64,000 bases of DNA from contig NZ_CP016364.1 of assembly GCF_001888185.1 (NCBI RefSeq), positions 2,108,001 through 2,172,000 on the forward strand. The letters run 5' to 3'. A program made the translations under genes and the position numbers. This stretch comes from Phaeobacter porticola (GTDB lineage Bacteria; Pseudomonadota; Alphaproteobacteria; Rhodobacterales; Rhodobacteraceae). The notes beneath the pieces were generated by a model. The model saw nothing but the letters and a program-made list of their open reading frames with translations, was not told the DNA's origin and ran no database searches. This document shows, piece after piece, positions 26,286-36,650 of this stretch (within the stretch, counting starts at the first letter, position 1; the number at the start of each line of letters is the position of its first letter).

Positions 26286-27053
26286 ATGATTGCAGATCAG
26301 ATGACCCATAACGCCCCCTCCTCTACCGCAACAGAAACGCATTTCGCCCGCATTGCCGATGCACTGCGCCAGCAGATCCAAACCGGCACGCTGCCATCAG
26401 GTGCCGCCCTGCCCTCGGAACGTGTGGTTGCCGAAACCTATGAGGTCAGCCGCATGACCGCGCGCCGCGCGCTAGAAGCGCTAGAGGCCGAAGGGCTTGC
26501 CTATAGCGAGGGGCGACGCGGGCGGTTTGTCTCACCTGCGCGGGTGGCTTATGACGTCAGCCATATGGTCAGCTTCGTAGCCGATGCGCAGACCAGCGAT
26601 CGCGACCTGACAATCGAGATAATCGACACGGCCACCGGTCCGGCCTGCGCCGTCGTGTCTGACGCGCTGAACCTGCCCCTGGGCAGCGAGGTGTATAGTT
26701 ACACACGGCTGTTTCGTATTGATGGCCATGCCACATTCGTTGAGACGGAGTATGTCAGCGCTGCCCGGTTCCCCGGCCTGCTGGACCACGACTTGCAACA
26801 TTCCACCACGGCGTTGTTGCAACAGCACTATGACGCTCAGGTCAGCACCGGTGAGATCACAATACGAATGCGCCCCATGACCTGCACGGAGGCGCAGCAT
26901 CTGGGCCAATCGCCCAATCGCGCCGGGTTGGAATTACAGCAGGTGATCCTTGATCAATCCGGTCTGCCGTTCTGTCTAGGTCGCCAGATATGGCGGGGTG
27001 AGCTGGCAGAATTCTCGGCGCGCGCCATCGTTGACCGGGTATCTTCCCCTTAA
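26286..27053 (+). CDS. GntR/HutC family regulator with UTRA domain
   Basis: The 255-residue protein has an N-terminal GntR winged helix (IADALRQQIQTGTLPSGAALPSE then YEVSRMTARRALEALEAEG, about residues 20-80) and a C-terminal UTRA effector domain (about 90-250). It probably binds the palindromes at 26222-26256 and controls the divergent dehydrogenase and the M24 hydrolase that follows 70 bp downstream. The effector is presumably a substrate of that pathway. Alternative ATG 26304 (MTHNAP) is possible. Confidence 0.92.
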   Translation: MIADQMTHNAPSSTATETHFARIADALRQQIQTGTLPSGAALPSERVVAETYEVSRMTARRALEALEAEGLAYSEGRRGRFVSPARVAYDVSHMVSFVADAQTSDRDLTIEIIDTATGPACAVVSDALNLPLGSEVYSYTRLFRIDGHATFVETEYVSAARFPGLLDHDLQHSTTALLQQHYDAQVSTGEITIRMRPMTCTEAQHLGQSPNRAGLELQQVILDQSGLPFCLGRQIWRGELAEFSARAIVDRVSSP

Positions 27054-27123
27054 CATCCGTCTCCGCACCCCGCTGCGACAGACCCCAGATCATCCACTCA
27101 GTATCATCGTCAAAGAGGTCACC

Positions 27124-28281
27124 ATGACAATATCCCCCCCCATGCGCGGATTTCCCGACGCCGAATATGCCGCCCGCACCGAACTGGCCCAGATCCGCAT
27201 GGCCGAAGCCGGACTGGACGCGATACTGCTGTTGACAGAACCGGAGGTGCAGTATTTCACCGGCTTTCAGTCGCTGTTCTGGCAAAGCCCGACGCGCCCG
27301 TGGTTTGTGCTGGTTCCAGTCAGTGGCAAACCGATCGCGATCATTCCCGAGATCGGCGCCAGCCTGATGCGCCGCAGCTGGATCGACGATATCCGCACCT
27401 GGTCCGCCCCCGCCCCCCAGGATGATGGCATCAGCCTGCTGATTGAGGCCCTGTCATCGCTCCGGACGCTTGGGGTAATGAAAGGGCATGAAACCCATCT
27501 GCGGATGCCGTTGGGCGACTGGGAACGCCTGATGACCGCCCTGACAGGTCTGCGCGTGGCTGATGCGACCCAGCTGGTTCAGGGGCTTCGCATGGTAAAA
27601 TCCCCGGCTGAGATCGACAAGCTGGCCCGCATCTGCGCCATTGGGTCGGCCACCTTTGATATGGTGCCGCAGATCGCCCGCGAAGGCATGCCACTGGAGG
27701 ACGTGTTCCGGGCGTTTCGCCGCGAAGCGCTGGCGCAGGGGGCTGATGGCGCGCCCTATGTGGTCGGCGCCAGTGCCCAGGGCGGCTATGCGGATGTAAT
27801 CTCTCCCCCCGATGCCACGCCTCTGGCTGCGGGTGATATCCTGATGCTGGACACCGGGCTGGTGCTGGATGGGTATTACTGCGATTTTGACCGTAACTGG
27901 GCGATTGGCCACGCGGATGACACCGCGCGCCGCGCCTATGACGTGCTGTGGCGCGCAACCGAGGCTGGCCTGGCCGCCGCCCGTCCCGGCAACAGCTGCC
28001 GGGATCTGTTTCACGCGATGTCCGCCGTGATCGCCGAGATGGACGACAGCGGCGGCGACATTGGCAGGCTTGGCCACGGGCTGGGGCTGCAACTGACCGA
28101 ACAGCCTTCGCATGCGGCCTTTGACACCACAACGCTGCAAGAAAACATGGTGCTGACGCTGGAACCCTCGCTGTCATACGGGGACGGGCTGATGATGGTG
28201 CATGAGGAAAACATCGTGGTCACACCACAAGGCGGCCGCCTGCTGAGCACCCGCGCCGCGCCCGACCTGCCAGTGATCTAA
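27124..28281 (+). CDS. M24 family metallohydrolase (Xaa-Pro peptidase/creatinase-like)
   Basis: The 385-residue protein has a creatinase/prolidase N-domain (about 1-150) and a pita-bread catalytic domain. Metal-ligand motifs are LMLDTGLVLDGYYCDFDRNW (two Asp), GHGLGLQLTEQPS (His), LTLEPSL (Glu) and VHEENIVV (Glu), all intact. The family includes Xaa-Pro peptidases, creatinase and ectoine hydrolase. Next to a dimethylglycine/sarcosine-type dehydrogenase, a creatinase-like or N-methyl amino acid role is attractive but unproven. AAAGAGG precedes the ATG at 27124. Confidence 0.87.
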   Translation: MTISPPMRGFPDAEYAARTELAQIRMAEAGLDAILLLTEPEVQYFTGFQSLFWQSPTRPWFVLVPVSGKPIAIIPEIGASLMRRSWIDDIRTWSAPAPQDDGISLLIEALSSLRTLGVMKGHETHLRMPLGDWERLMTALTGLRVADATQLVQGLRMVKSPAEIDKLARICAIGSATFDMVPQIAREGMPLEDVFRAFRREALAQGADGAPYVVGASAQGGYADVISPPDATPLAAGDILMLDTGLVLDGYYCDFDRNWAIGHADDTARRAYDVLWRATEAGLAAARPGNSCRDLFHAMSAVIAEMDDSGGDIGRLGHGLGLQLTEQPSHAAFDTTTLQENMVLTLEPSLSYGDGLMMVHEENIVVTPQGGRLLSTRAAPDLPVI

Positions 28282-28312
28282 CGGTCATCAATGCTTGACC
28301 TGCCACTGGCAA

Positions 28313-28335
28313 GAGGCCGCTCTCCCGGCGGCCTC
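28313..28335. terminator. Hairpin between convergent M24 and folA genes
   Basis: GAGGCCGC at 28313-28320 and GCGGCCTC at 28328-28335 form a perfect 8-bp stem with a 7-base loop between two converging genes. There is no T-tract. Confidence 0.6.
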
Positions 28336-28353
28336 AAAGCCCGGCTGGCAGCT

Positions 28354-28830
28354 TTAACGGCGCAGATATTCCACCACCACACAGGCCGGAGCCTCGCTGC
28401 GGATCTCGGTCTGGCTGGCGATCCCCCATTCACCGGCCCGGAACTTGGGGAAATACGTATCCGCGCCCTCCACCTCGGTCTCGACCTCGGTGATCAGCAT
28501 CCGGTCGGCCGCCTCCATCATGCCCTTATAGATGCCGGCGCCGCCAATGCCGTAAATCCGGTGATAGCCCTGCGCGCGCGCCTCCGCCAGCGCCGCCTCA
28601 ATGCTGGGATAGACCAGATCGGCGACCTCAGGATCCGAGGACACCACCAGATTGAGCCGGTTTTTCAACGGTTTCACCGGCAGGCTATCCCAGGTATTGC
28701 GCCCCATGATCAAAGCCCCGCCCAGCGTTTCGCGCTGAAAAGACTTCAGATCCTCCGGCGCATGCCAGGGGATCGTATTGTCCTTGCCGATGGCGCCATT
28801 CTGGTCGCGGGCAACAATAAGCGTGATCAT
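28354..28830 (-). CDS. folA: Dihydrofolate reductase
   Basis: NADPH-dependent reduction of dihydrofolate to tetrahydrofolate, regenerating the cofactor oxidised by ThyA. The 158-residue protein has ITLIVARDQNGAIGKDNTIPWHAPEDL, with the catalytic acidic residue in PEDLKSF, then GALIMGRNTWDSLP and IYGIGGAGIY. It starts 12 bp after the thyA stop, so thyA-folA is one operon. Confidence 0.97.
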   Translation of the reverse strand: MITLIVARDQNGAIGKDNTIPWHAPEDLKSFQRETLGGALIMGRNTWDSLPVKPLKNRLNLVVSSDPEVADLVYPSIEAALAEARAQGYHRIYGIGGAGIYKGMMEAADRMLITEVETEVEGADTYFPKFRAGEWGIASQTEIRSEAPACVVVEYLRR

Positions 28831-28842
28831 CTCAGTCCTTTC

Positions 28843-29676
28843 TCAAACCGCGACCGGGGCTTTGATGCCCGGCTCGGGGGTGTAATTCAGCACATCGAAA
28901 TCGTCATATTTGAACTCAAAAATGGAAGGCACATCGCGATTCATGCGCAGCTCCGGCAGCGGCTGCGGCTTGCGTGACAATTGCAGCTTCACCTGATCCA
29001 TATGGTTGGAATAGATATGCGCGTCACCGATGGTGTGGATGAAATCGCCCGCCTCATAACCGGTCACATGCGCCAGCATTTTCAACAGCAGCGCATAAGA
29101 GGCGATGTTAAACGGCACCCCCAGAAACATATCCGCAGACCGCTGATACAGCTGAAGATGCATCCGCCGCCCCTGCACCCGCACCTGCCACAGCGTATGA
29201 CAGGGCGGCAGCGCCATATCGGGCACATCCGCAGGGTTCCAGGCGGTCACGATCAGGCGGCGACTGTCGGGGCTGTTGCGGATCATATCCACCAGATTGG
29301 CGATTTGATCCACTGTGCCCGCACGATAGAGCGGCTCCTCCCCGGTTGTGCCCTCTGCCAGCTCCAGCCGCGGAAAATGCCGCCACTGATGGCCATAGAC
29401 CGGTCCCAGATCACCATTTTCATCCGCCCATTCATCCCAGATCGACACCCCGTTGTCCTTGAGATAGCCAATATTGGTGTCGCCCGACAGGAACCACAGC
29501 AGTTCATGAATGATAGAGCGCAGATGCAGCTTCTTGGTGGTCACCAAGGGGAACCCATCCGCCAGCGGATAGCGGGTCTGCATCCCGAAACAGGATATGG
29601 TACCCGTGCCCGTCCTGTCGCTGCTGACCTCGCCGTGGTCCAATATATACTGCAATGCCTCGTGGTACTGGCGCAT
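28843..29676 (-). CDS. thyA: Thymidylate synthase
   Basis: Methylates dUMP to dTMP with methylene-tetrahydrofolate. From the ATG at 29676 (MRQYHEAL), preceded by GGGGGAGG, it is 277 residues, near the family norm. Motifs: [14 protein letters not shown], the active-site [13 protein letters not shown] with its catalytic Cys, and [18 protein letters not shown]. The frame to 29742 is not needed. First gene of thyA-folA. Confidence 0.97.
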   Translation of the reverse strand: MRQYHEALQYILDHGEVSSDRTGTGTISCFGMQTRYPLADGFPLVTTKKLHLRSIIHELLWFLSGDTNIGYLKDNGVSIWDEWADENGDLGPVYGHQWRHFPRLELAEGTTGEEPLYRAGTVDQIANLVDMIRNSPDSRRLIVTAWNPADVPDMALPPCHTLWQVRVQGRRMHLQLYQRSADMFLGVPFNIASYALLLKMLAHVTGYEAGDFIHTIGDAHIYSNHMDQVKLQLSRKPQPLPELRMNRDVPSIFEFKYDDFDVLNYTPEPGIKAPVAV

Positions 29677-29989
29677 GGTGACCTCCCCCTCGTGATCGTC
29701 TCCGCTGATCGTCTCCGCACGGGGTGCTGGTGGCACCCGCAAGGTCCCTTCTGTCTAGCCTGCCCGCGCCTCTGATCTCAAGGGCTGTCCGGTCGGATCA
29801 CGGCGTCTTAACGCCCTATTGCCTCGCTGGAGCCCAGCCTGCCTGCACGCGCCAGCGCGCCTGTTAAAAAAAGGTCACCGAACCGCCACGCTCCCCCGGC
29901 AACCGCGCGACCGGCGCGGCAATTCAATTGACTTTCCGCAACCATGACAAGACACTGCCGCAAACAAAGAAAATTTGAGGTCAGTACAA

Positions 29990-30928
29990 ATGAAGCGGGC
30001 AATGCTAGGACTTGCGGCAGCCACCCTTCTGTCAGCCTGTGGCGGGGGGACAAACCCCTTTGACACCGATGACGGCACCGATGGGGGCACCACCACCGAT
30101 CCGATTGTCCCCGAAGCCCTGGCCTCCGATGTTGACAGCGTCGCCTATGACGCCGATGCGGGAACACTGGTGATCAGCGGTCTCAGCCTTGATGACACAC
30201 CGTTTTCCGCCAGCTACCGTCGTCGTCCCGCGCTCGACCGTCAGGGATACCAGGCCTATACTGCCCAGGACAGCTCGCTTGACCGTCACGTCACCGCCTA
30301 TGTCCGCGAAATCGAAAACGGCGCCTTTGCCGTGGCTGTCGCCACAGGCGGACAGTTCTCCTACTACTTTGCCGGCACCAACTATGGCCGCACAGGTGGC
30401 TATTCCGCCCCAACCGAGGACGTCGCCTCTGGCGGCGTGGTTAGCTATGCGGGGACCTATGTGGGCCTGTTGAACGTTGGCGGCGACGGCGGCGACCTGC
30501 TGCCTGTCACGCCCGGCACCCCCGGTGATATCCGTCCGGCCCAAACCGCCGAGACCACAGGTGACGCCTTCATCAATGCGGATTTCCGTGACAACATTGT
30601 CAACGGCACCATCTATAACCGCCAGATTGAACCAATCACAGATGGTGGCACCCCCCAGACATTGTTGGCGCTTGATCTCGCACCCACGGCCATCGCCGAG
30701 AACGGCACCTTTACCGGAACCGCGTCGCAGGTGACCAATGGCACCCGCACCAATGTTGGCACCTATGGGGGAATCTTTGCCGGAACCGATGCCACATCGG
30801 TCGGCGGATCGGTCTTTGCGGCAGATCACATCGAGAGCATTCAGGGCGTCGAAGAGTATGGAATTTTCGTTCTGGGCCAATGCGGTACCGCCGAAAGCTC
30901 AGACGTCTGCGACCAGCCGGTGCCCTGA
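29990..30928 (+). CDS. Surface lipoprotein with TbpB-like beta-barrel domain, probable Slam substrate
   Basis: From the ATG at 29990 the protein is 312 residues. It has a lipoprotein signal with lipobox LLSAC (about residues 14-18), then an acidic Gly/Thr/Asp linker suited to extending from the outer membrane. The C-terminal part (about 190-300) reads as an eight-stranded barrel: GDAFINADFRDNIVNGTIY, NGTFTGTAS and GGIFAGTDATSVGGSVFA. The last matches the GxFxGxxAxxxGGxF pattern of TbpB-like domains. Slam proteins flip such lipoproteins to the cell surface, and the next gene, 4 bp downstream, encodes a Slam-like protein. The ligand is unknown. Confidence 0.75.
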   Translation: MKRAMLGLAAATLLSACGGGTNPFDTDDGTDGGTTTDPIVPEALASDVDSVAYDADAGTLVISGLSLDDTPFSASYRRRPALDRQGYQAYTAQDSSLDRHVTAYVREIENGAFAVAVATGGQFSYYFAGTNYGRTGGYSAPTEDVASGGVVSYAGTYVGLLNVGGDGGDLLPVTPGTPGDIRPAQTAETTGDAFINADFRDNIVNGTIYNRQIEPITDGGTPQTLLALDLAPTAIAENGTFTGTASQVTNGTRTNVGTYGGIFAGTDATSVGGSVFAADHIESIQGVEEYGIFVLGQCGTAESSDVCDQPVP

Positions 30929-30932
30929 TCCC

Positions 30933-32357
30933 ATGCGGCGAAGCCTAGCCGCAGCCCTTGCCCTGTTGCTGCTTGGTGCAGCGCCATCGGCTGCGGCAGA
31001 GCCTGTGCCTGAACAACATCTGAGCCTGCAACAGGGCCGTCTGCTGGCGGCCCATGCACTTGGCACCGGCAAACCGGATCTGACGCTCGACCTGACCCGC
31101 GCGCTGCTGCGGGCCGACCGGCGTGATCATCTGGCCTGGTATCTGCGCGCCGCCGCCCAGGCGCAGCTGAAATCGCCCGGCGCCGGTCGGCGCTCCGCTG
31201 CGCGGGCCTATCGCTTTGCCCCTGACAGCGCGGGTAAATTCCGCGCCGCGCAACTGGCCGCACGGCTGGCGGTACAGGACGCCCGCCCGACCCTCGCTCA
31301 GGTCTGGCTCCGCCGCACCGCCATTCACGCCCCTGATGAGGTCAGCGAGAAACGCATCGCCCAGGACTATCAGGTGCTGCGGCGTATCAACCCATGGTCC
31401 TTTCAGCTGCGGGGTGAGCTGAAACCGTCCAACAACGTCAACAATGGGGCCGACAGCACGCTGGAGGTGATCGACGGCGTGCCCACGCTGGGCCAGTTTG
31501 GCCCTCGCTCTGTCGCGCTGGAAGGCACGGTCGGCATCGTTGACCTGTCGCTTAGCCGCCGTCTGCATCAAAGTCGCACCAGTCTCACCACCCTCAGTGC
31601 GCGCGGCTACCTGCAACGGGTCGCGTTGTCCTCGGATGCCAAGGCCAAGGCAGCCACACTCGCCCAGCAATCCGGCACCACAGTGCCGCGCAACAGTGAG
31701 TTTGGTTCCACCTATGGCGAGATTTCCCTAACCCATGCCTTTGCCGTTGGCCCGCTTGAGCGGAAGGGATCTGCGGCGCTCGGCTTCAGCTTTGGCACCG
31801 CCTGGTACGGCGGCGACAAAAACTATGATCTGGTCAGGCTGACTGCCCGGCGCAGCTGGCAGCTCTCTGCGCGCACCGGCCTGACGCTGGATGGCATGGC
31901 CGAGCAGCGGCTGGATGCGCGCGGCCCTTCTCAGGATGGCGAGGTGTTCGGCCTTGGCGCGCGGGTCAATCGCAAACTGCTGAACGGCGATCAGATCAAT
32001 CTGAGCGTCGCCCTGCGCGACACCCGTTCGGACCATGTGAACACCTCCAACCGCACCGCGACGCTGCGGCTGGGATACCAGTTTGCCAAACCTTTGGGAC
32101 CTGCCAAAATCAGCACCGGGTTGATCCTGGGGCGCTCTGATTATCCGCAGTTTATTGCGGGCTTTCCCGCCCGTTACCTGCCCGAAGGGCGCGAGGACAC
32201 ATCGCTCTATGCCGATGTGAATCTGTTCTTTGAAGAGTATGATTACGCGGGTTTTGCCCCAACACTGCGCCTGCGCGCAGGAAAAAAAGACAGCAATCAC
32301 AGCCGCTTCCAGTCTCGCGAATTGTCTCTCTCCCTCGGCATCCAGTCCAAGTTTTAA
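30933..32357 (+). CDS. Slam-type surface lipoprotein assembly modifier (DUF560)
   Basis: A 474-residue outer-membrane protein. It has a Sec signal (MRRSLAAALALLLLGAAPSAAA), an N-terminal helical TPR-like region (about 25-140; QQGRLLAAHALGTGKPDLTL, AQVWLRRTAIHAPDE), then a long barrel of alternating strands ending in QSKF with a terminal Phe, the usual outer-membrane signature. This is the Slam architecture. Slams translocate partner lipoproteins across the outer membrane. It starts 4 bp after the lipoprotein gene, indicating obligate co-expression. The TPR region could also suit another OM assembly factor, but the linked barrel lipoprotein favours Slam. Confidence 0.75.
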   Translation: MRRSLAAALALLLLGAAPSAAAEPVPEQHLSLQQGRLLAAHALGTGKPDLTLDLTRALLRADRRDHLAWYLRAAAQAQLKSPGAGRRSAARAYRFAPDSAGKFRAAQLAARLAVQDARPTLAQVWLRRTAIHAPDEVSEKRIAQDYQVLRRINPWSFQLRGELKPSNNVNNGADSTLEVIDGVPTLGQFGPRSVALEGTVGIVDLSLSRRLHQSRTSLTTLSARGYLQRVALSSDAKAKAATLAQQSGTTVPRNSEFGSTYGEISLTHAFAVGPLERKGSAALGFSFGTAWYGGDKNYDLVRLTARRSWQLSARTGLTLDGMAEQRLDARGPSQDGEVFGLGARVNRKLLNGDQINLSVALRDTRSDHVNTSNRTATLRLGYQFAKPLGPAKISTGLILGRSDYPQFIAGFPARYLPEGREDTSLYADVNLFFEEYDYAGFAPTLRLRAGKKDSNHSRFQSRELSLSLGIQSKF

Positions 32358-32487
32358 GCCCTAATTACAATCAGATCCCGCAATCGCTCTGGTCACCGGC
32401 AGCGGACGCATTATGGTCAGGGTCTGAGATATACGACACGGACGCCGCGCCCCTTGGGCCAACCGTCCTGATATGAGGAAGACACCG

Positions 32488-32916
32488 ATGCCGCTGAAAT
32501 ATCTGCACACGATGGTCCGCGTCAAAGACCTGGAAAAATCCATGGCGTTCTATGCGCTTTTGGGCCTGAAAGAGACCAAACGCTATGACAGTGAAAAGGG
32601 TCGCTTCTCGCTGATCTTCATGGCTGCCGAAGGCCAGGAAGACACGCCTATCGAACTGACTTACAACTGGGATGGCGATGATGCGCTGCCCAGCGACAGC
32701 CGCCATTTTGGCCACCTAGCCTATGGTGTTGATGATATCTACGCCACCTGCCAGCATCTGATGGACAATGGCGTCACCATCAATCGCCCCCCGCGCGACG
32801 GTCACATGGCCTTTGTCCGCTCTCCCGACAATATCTCGATAGAGCTGCTGCAAAACGGCGACGCGCTGGACCCGGCAGAACCCTGGGCCAGCATGGAAAA
32901 CACCGGCAGCTGGTAA
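32488..32916 (+). CDS. gloA: Lactoylglutathione lyase (glyoxalase I)
   Basis: Converts the methylglyoxal-glutathione hemithioacetal to lactoylglutathione. The 142-residue VOC protein has the four metal-ligand positions: His in YLHTMVRVKDLEKS, Glu in IELTYNW, His in FGHLAYGVDDI and Glu in ISIELLQNG. GAGGAAG is well placed for the ATG at 32488. The hairpin at 32938-32975 follows. Confidence 0.92.
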   Translation: MPLKYLHTMVRVKDLEKSMAFYALLGLKETKRYDSEKGRFSLIFMAAEGQEDTPIELTYNWDGDDALPSDSRHFGHLAYGVDDIYATCQHLMDNGVTINRPPRDGHMAFVRSPDNISIELLQNGDALDPAEPWASMENTGSW

Positions 32917-32937
32917 ACCTGGCGGCTGAAAACCAAC

Positions 32938-32975
32938 ACCACAGGGCGGATCGTTCTTTCCGCCTGCCCTGTGGT
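32938..32975 (+). terminator. Hairpin after gloA
   Basis: ACCACAGGGC at 32938-32947 pairs with GCCCTGTGGT at 32966-32975; inner GGA/TCC may extend the stem. It lies 21 bp after the stop codon. A classical U-tract is lacking. Confidence 0.65.
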
Positions 32976-33430
32976 ATCTATATGCGCGCTGCCCGCTCTG
33001 ATGGGCCACAAGCGCGCAGCTGATCAGGTCGAAAACCCGCGCCGATACGGAGGATCCGAACCTGTCCTATATCCACAATCTCAGATGCCAAAACCACGCC
33101 GCTATGACGTGGCATTCGCCGACATCTCACCCGGCTTGGCAAAGGCACATCACGTCGTGCAAAACCGCACCAGCCCGTCGCCACGGTGGTGTTTCAGCCA
33201 TGCTGTCATTTTATGAAATGATAGTCCAAGCCTGATGGACCTTCTGGTCCGCAGTTCCGATAACACATCCGGCATTCTGCACGGTGGGCATCGGGATGGC
33301 TTGGTCAGATCAGCTGCCACGCAGCAAATCAGAAGGGTCGGCATATCTTGAATAACGGCGTTCTGCCGATGCTGGGATAGGCGTTTATGACCATTTTGGC
33401 ACGCCCATTTCAGGCGCTGCAATGTCAGGT
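32976..33430. other. Intergenic DNA without recognised genes
   Basis: Both strands were read. Short open frames exist (for example 33150-33422 on the minus strand, 90 codons), but none has family features or a convincing ribosome site. No tRNA or clear repeat was seen. A small RNA cannot be excluded. Confidence 0.5.
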
Positions 33431-33964
33431 TTAGTAAATGTAACGGATCTGGTCAGACCAATAGCGTTCCACCCTCTTTAGCGAGGTCGTGATATCCGCG
33501 ATGCCTTCATGGCTGATCACGCCCTTCCCTTCCAGACCTTCGGCATGGCGCGAAAACAGGGCAGCGACGATATCACGGATCTCACGGCCCCGTTCCGTCA
33601 GTCGCACCCGGACCGAACGGCGATCAATCTCGCAACGCTGGTGGTGCATATAGCCCATTTCGACCAGTTTCTTCAGGTTATAGCTGACATTGCTGCCCTG
33701 GTAGTAGCCGCGCGATTTCAATTCGCCCGCCGTGACCTCATTATTGCCGATATTGAACAGCAGCAACGCCTGGACCGCATTGATCTCTAGCACGCCGACA
33801 CGTTCAAATTCGTCTTTGATCACATCCAGCAACAGCCGGTGAAGACGCTCTACCATTGCGAGCGCCTCAAGATAGCCAGTCATGAACCCTTTGGTGTCAT
33901 GCTGGCCGATTGGCATTTCCATACTCATCCGCATCTCCGACTCGATGGTGTCTGCCAGCAACAA
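33431..33964 (-). CDS. MarR-family regulator, LdtR-like
   Basis: A 177-residue winged-helix regulator with HTH GYYQGSNVSYNLKKLVEMGYMHHQRCEIDRRSVRVRLTERG-type core (about residues 86-125). The GYYQGSNVSYNLKKLVE recognition helix is characteristic of LdtR-like MarR proteins of alphaproteobacteria, linked to stress and cell-envelope control. The start is unclear: TTG 33964 gives the longest form; ATGs at 33934, 33928 and 33922 are also in frame. No adjacent target gene is obvious. Confidence 0.82.
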   Translation of the reverse strand: MLLADTIESEMRMSMEMPIGQHDTKGFMTGYLEALAMVERLHRLLLDVIKDEFERVGVLEINAVQALLLFNIGNNEVTAGELKSRGYYQGSNVSYNLKKLVEMGYMHHQRCEIDRRSVRVRLTERGREIRDIVAALFSRHAEGLEGKGVISHEGIADITTSLKRVERYWSDQIRYIY

Positions 33965-34001
33965 TGCGAAAAATTCCCGAAAAATCCGTTAAGCTGAAAT
34001 T

Positions 34002-34262
34002 TTATTCTTTTTGATGGGTTTGCGCTATCTCACCCACCATCACAGCAAAGCGCTCGGGCGTGGCGGTTTGGCCTGTCACCCATTGATACAAATCCTGATC
34101 ATTTTCCTGTAGCAGGTCGTCATATAGATCCAGGTTCGCCGGGCTCATCTGCGCCAGTGCCCCCTCGGCATAAGCCGAGAGGAGGATGTCCATCTCCTTA
34201 ATCCCGCGGCGCATGGATCGCATGTGCAGCCGTTTCAGACGATGGGCGTGCAGCTCGCTCAT
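34002..34262 (-). CDS. sdhE: Succinate dehydrogenase assembly factor SdhE
   Basis: An 86-residue flavinylation factor that helps attach FAD covalently to SdhA. The signature KRLHMRSMRRGIKEMDILL, with its RG-x-KE-x-D core, is at residues 9-28. It overlaps the stop of the upstream XRE-type regulator gene by 4 bases and is co-translated with it. Confidence 0.9.
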   Translation of the reverse strand: MSELHAHRLKRLHMRSMRRGIKEMDILLSAYAEGALAQMSPANLDLYDDLLQENDQDLYQWVTGQTATPERFAVMVGEIAQTHQKE

Positions 34263-34654
34263 TGCACGCCGCCTTCGACCACCAGACGCAGGCGTTTTTC
34301 CAGCCGCGCAGCCCGGTCCGCGTTGCTACGCAGATCTTCACGCAGCTGGCGCAGCTCGGTCATCACGGCCGCCAGATCCTGCGGCATCTGTTCGCCTGCC
34401 GGGGCTTCCATCCCATCGCCTTCGCCCGTCAGCAGCCAGCGCATCGAGACATTCAGCAGGCCCGACAGCATCGACAGTTTGTTGGCGCGCGGCTCTGACA
34501 GATCCTGTTCCCAGCCCGCGAGGGTGGATTTCTTGATGCCCAGACGGCGGGCCAGCTGGGCTTGTGTCATGCCTGCCGCTTCGCGCGCCGCAGCCACACG
34601 GTCACCAAAAGTTGCGGCCTCTGGACCATACCAATTCATGTCGTCGTTGCTCAT
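34259..34654 (-). CDS. XRE-family helix-turn-helix regulator
   Basis: The 131-residue protein has a Cro/C1-type HTH (FGDRVAAAREAAGMTQAQLARRLGIKKSTLAGWEQDLSEPRA, about residues 15-55) and a C-terminal coiled-coil-like helix (about 94-125), probably for dimerisation. It shares a transcript with sdhE by a 4-base overlap. Targets are unknown; the coupling suggests it might tune succinate dehydrogenase or central metabolism. Confidence 0.88.
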   Translation of the reverse strand: MSNDDMNWYGPEAATFGDRVAAAREAAGMTQAQLARRLGIKKSTLAGWEQDLSEPRANKLSMLSGLLNVSMRWLLTGEGDGMEAPAGEQMPQDLAAVMTELRQLREDLRSNADRAARLEKRLRLVVEGGVQ

Positions 34655-34742
34655 TTTTCCGCTCCTGTTGGCCTATCAGTTTGCCTGTCTGTTGATCCCG
34701 CTTGATCGGCTGTTAGCGGCACCCTATGACAGTTCTATATGA

Positions 34743-35966
<1,224 letters not shown>

Positions 35967-35980
35967 CCGGAGGCCCCTGC

Positions 35981-36403
35981 ATGTCCACCGCCCTGCCAGA
36001 CTATTACTTTCGCGTGCGCGACAACGGCGCCTTTGTGTTCCGCGTCGACAGTGAAAACCGGCAGCGGCGGCTGGAGATGGAGCACATCGCAGTGGTAAAG
36101 CTGCGCAATGGCGAGATCCGACCGCATGGCGACCGCAGCCTCACCCCCGAGGATCTGAGCACCATCCGCGACTGGATGGCGCAACGCAGCCGCACCCTGG
36201 CGGCGCGGGATATGGATGACATCCACCGCGCCATCGACCACCTGAACCTCACCGCCCATTGGGCCCAGAGCAAGGCCAGTGACGCACAGCTGGACGAAAT
36301 CACCGACCAGATGCTGCTGGCGATGCACGACCTGCGCTCGGTTCTGGTCCGCAAGAAGGCCGACCGGCTGCTGAAAGCCGCCAAGGACAGCGACGCCTCC
36401 TGA
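35981..36403 (+). CDS. Conserved hypothetical protein
   Basis: A 140-residue cytoplasmic protein, well-started with GGAGG 7 bases before the ATG and 14 bp after the aminotransferase stop. The N-terminal half reads as beta strands (YYFRVRDNGAFVFRVDSENRQRRLEM); the C-terminal half is helical with Lys/Asp-rich ends. No motif tied to a known function was recognised. Possibly co-transcribed with aspC. Confidence 0.75.
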   Translation: MSTALPDYYFRVRDNGAFVFRVDSENRQRRLEMEHIAVVKLRNGEIRPHGDRSLTPEDLSTIRDWMAQRSRTLAARDMDDIHRAIDHLNLTAHWAQSKASDAQLDEITDQMLLAMHDLRSVLVRKKADRLLKAAKDSDAS

Positions 36404-36650
36404 TCTGATCCAACCGATCCCAGATCATGCGCTACATCCTGCGTCTTTGACAAAGCGATCCCGGCCGCAGCCCTCTGGCAAGGCCTTAATTTGCAACCAC
36501 AGGTCGATTAATAAAATTATCACACACTCAATTTAAGAAACAAAGGCGGCAATGCGGATTGTGACGTGATCACCTCGCCCCCTGGTTTGGTCTCGCGCCT
36601 GTCCACGACTGCCGCCACCGTCACCAGTGAACTCAGTCAAAACAGGATTC

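Noticed and set aside
33150-33422. Minus-strand 90-codon frame just downstream of the MarR-type gene
   Set aside because: No recognisable family and no convincing start signal.
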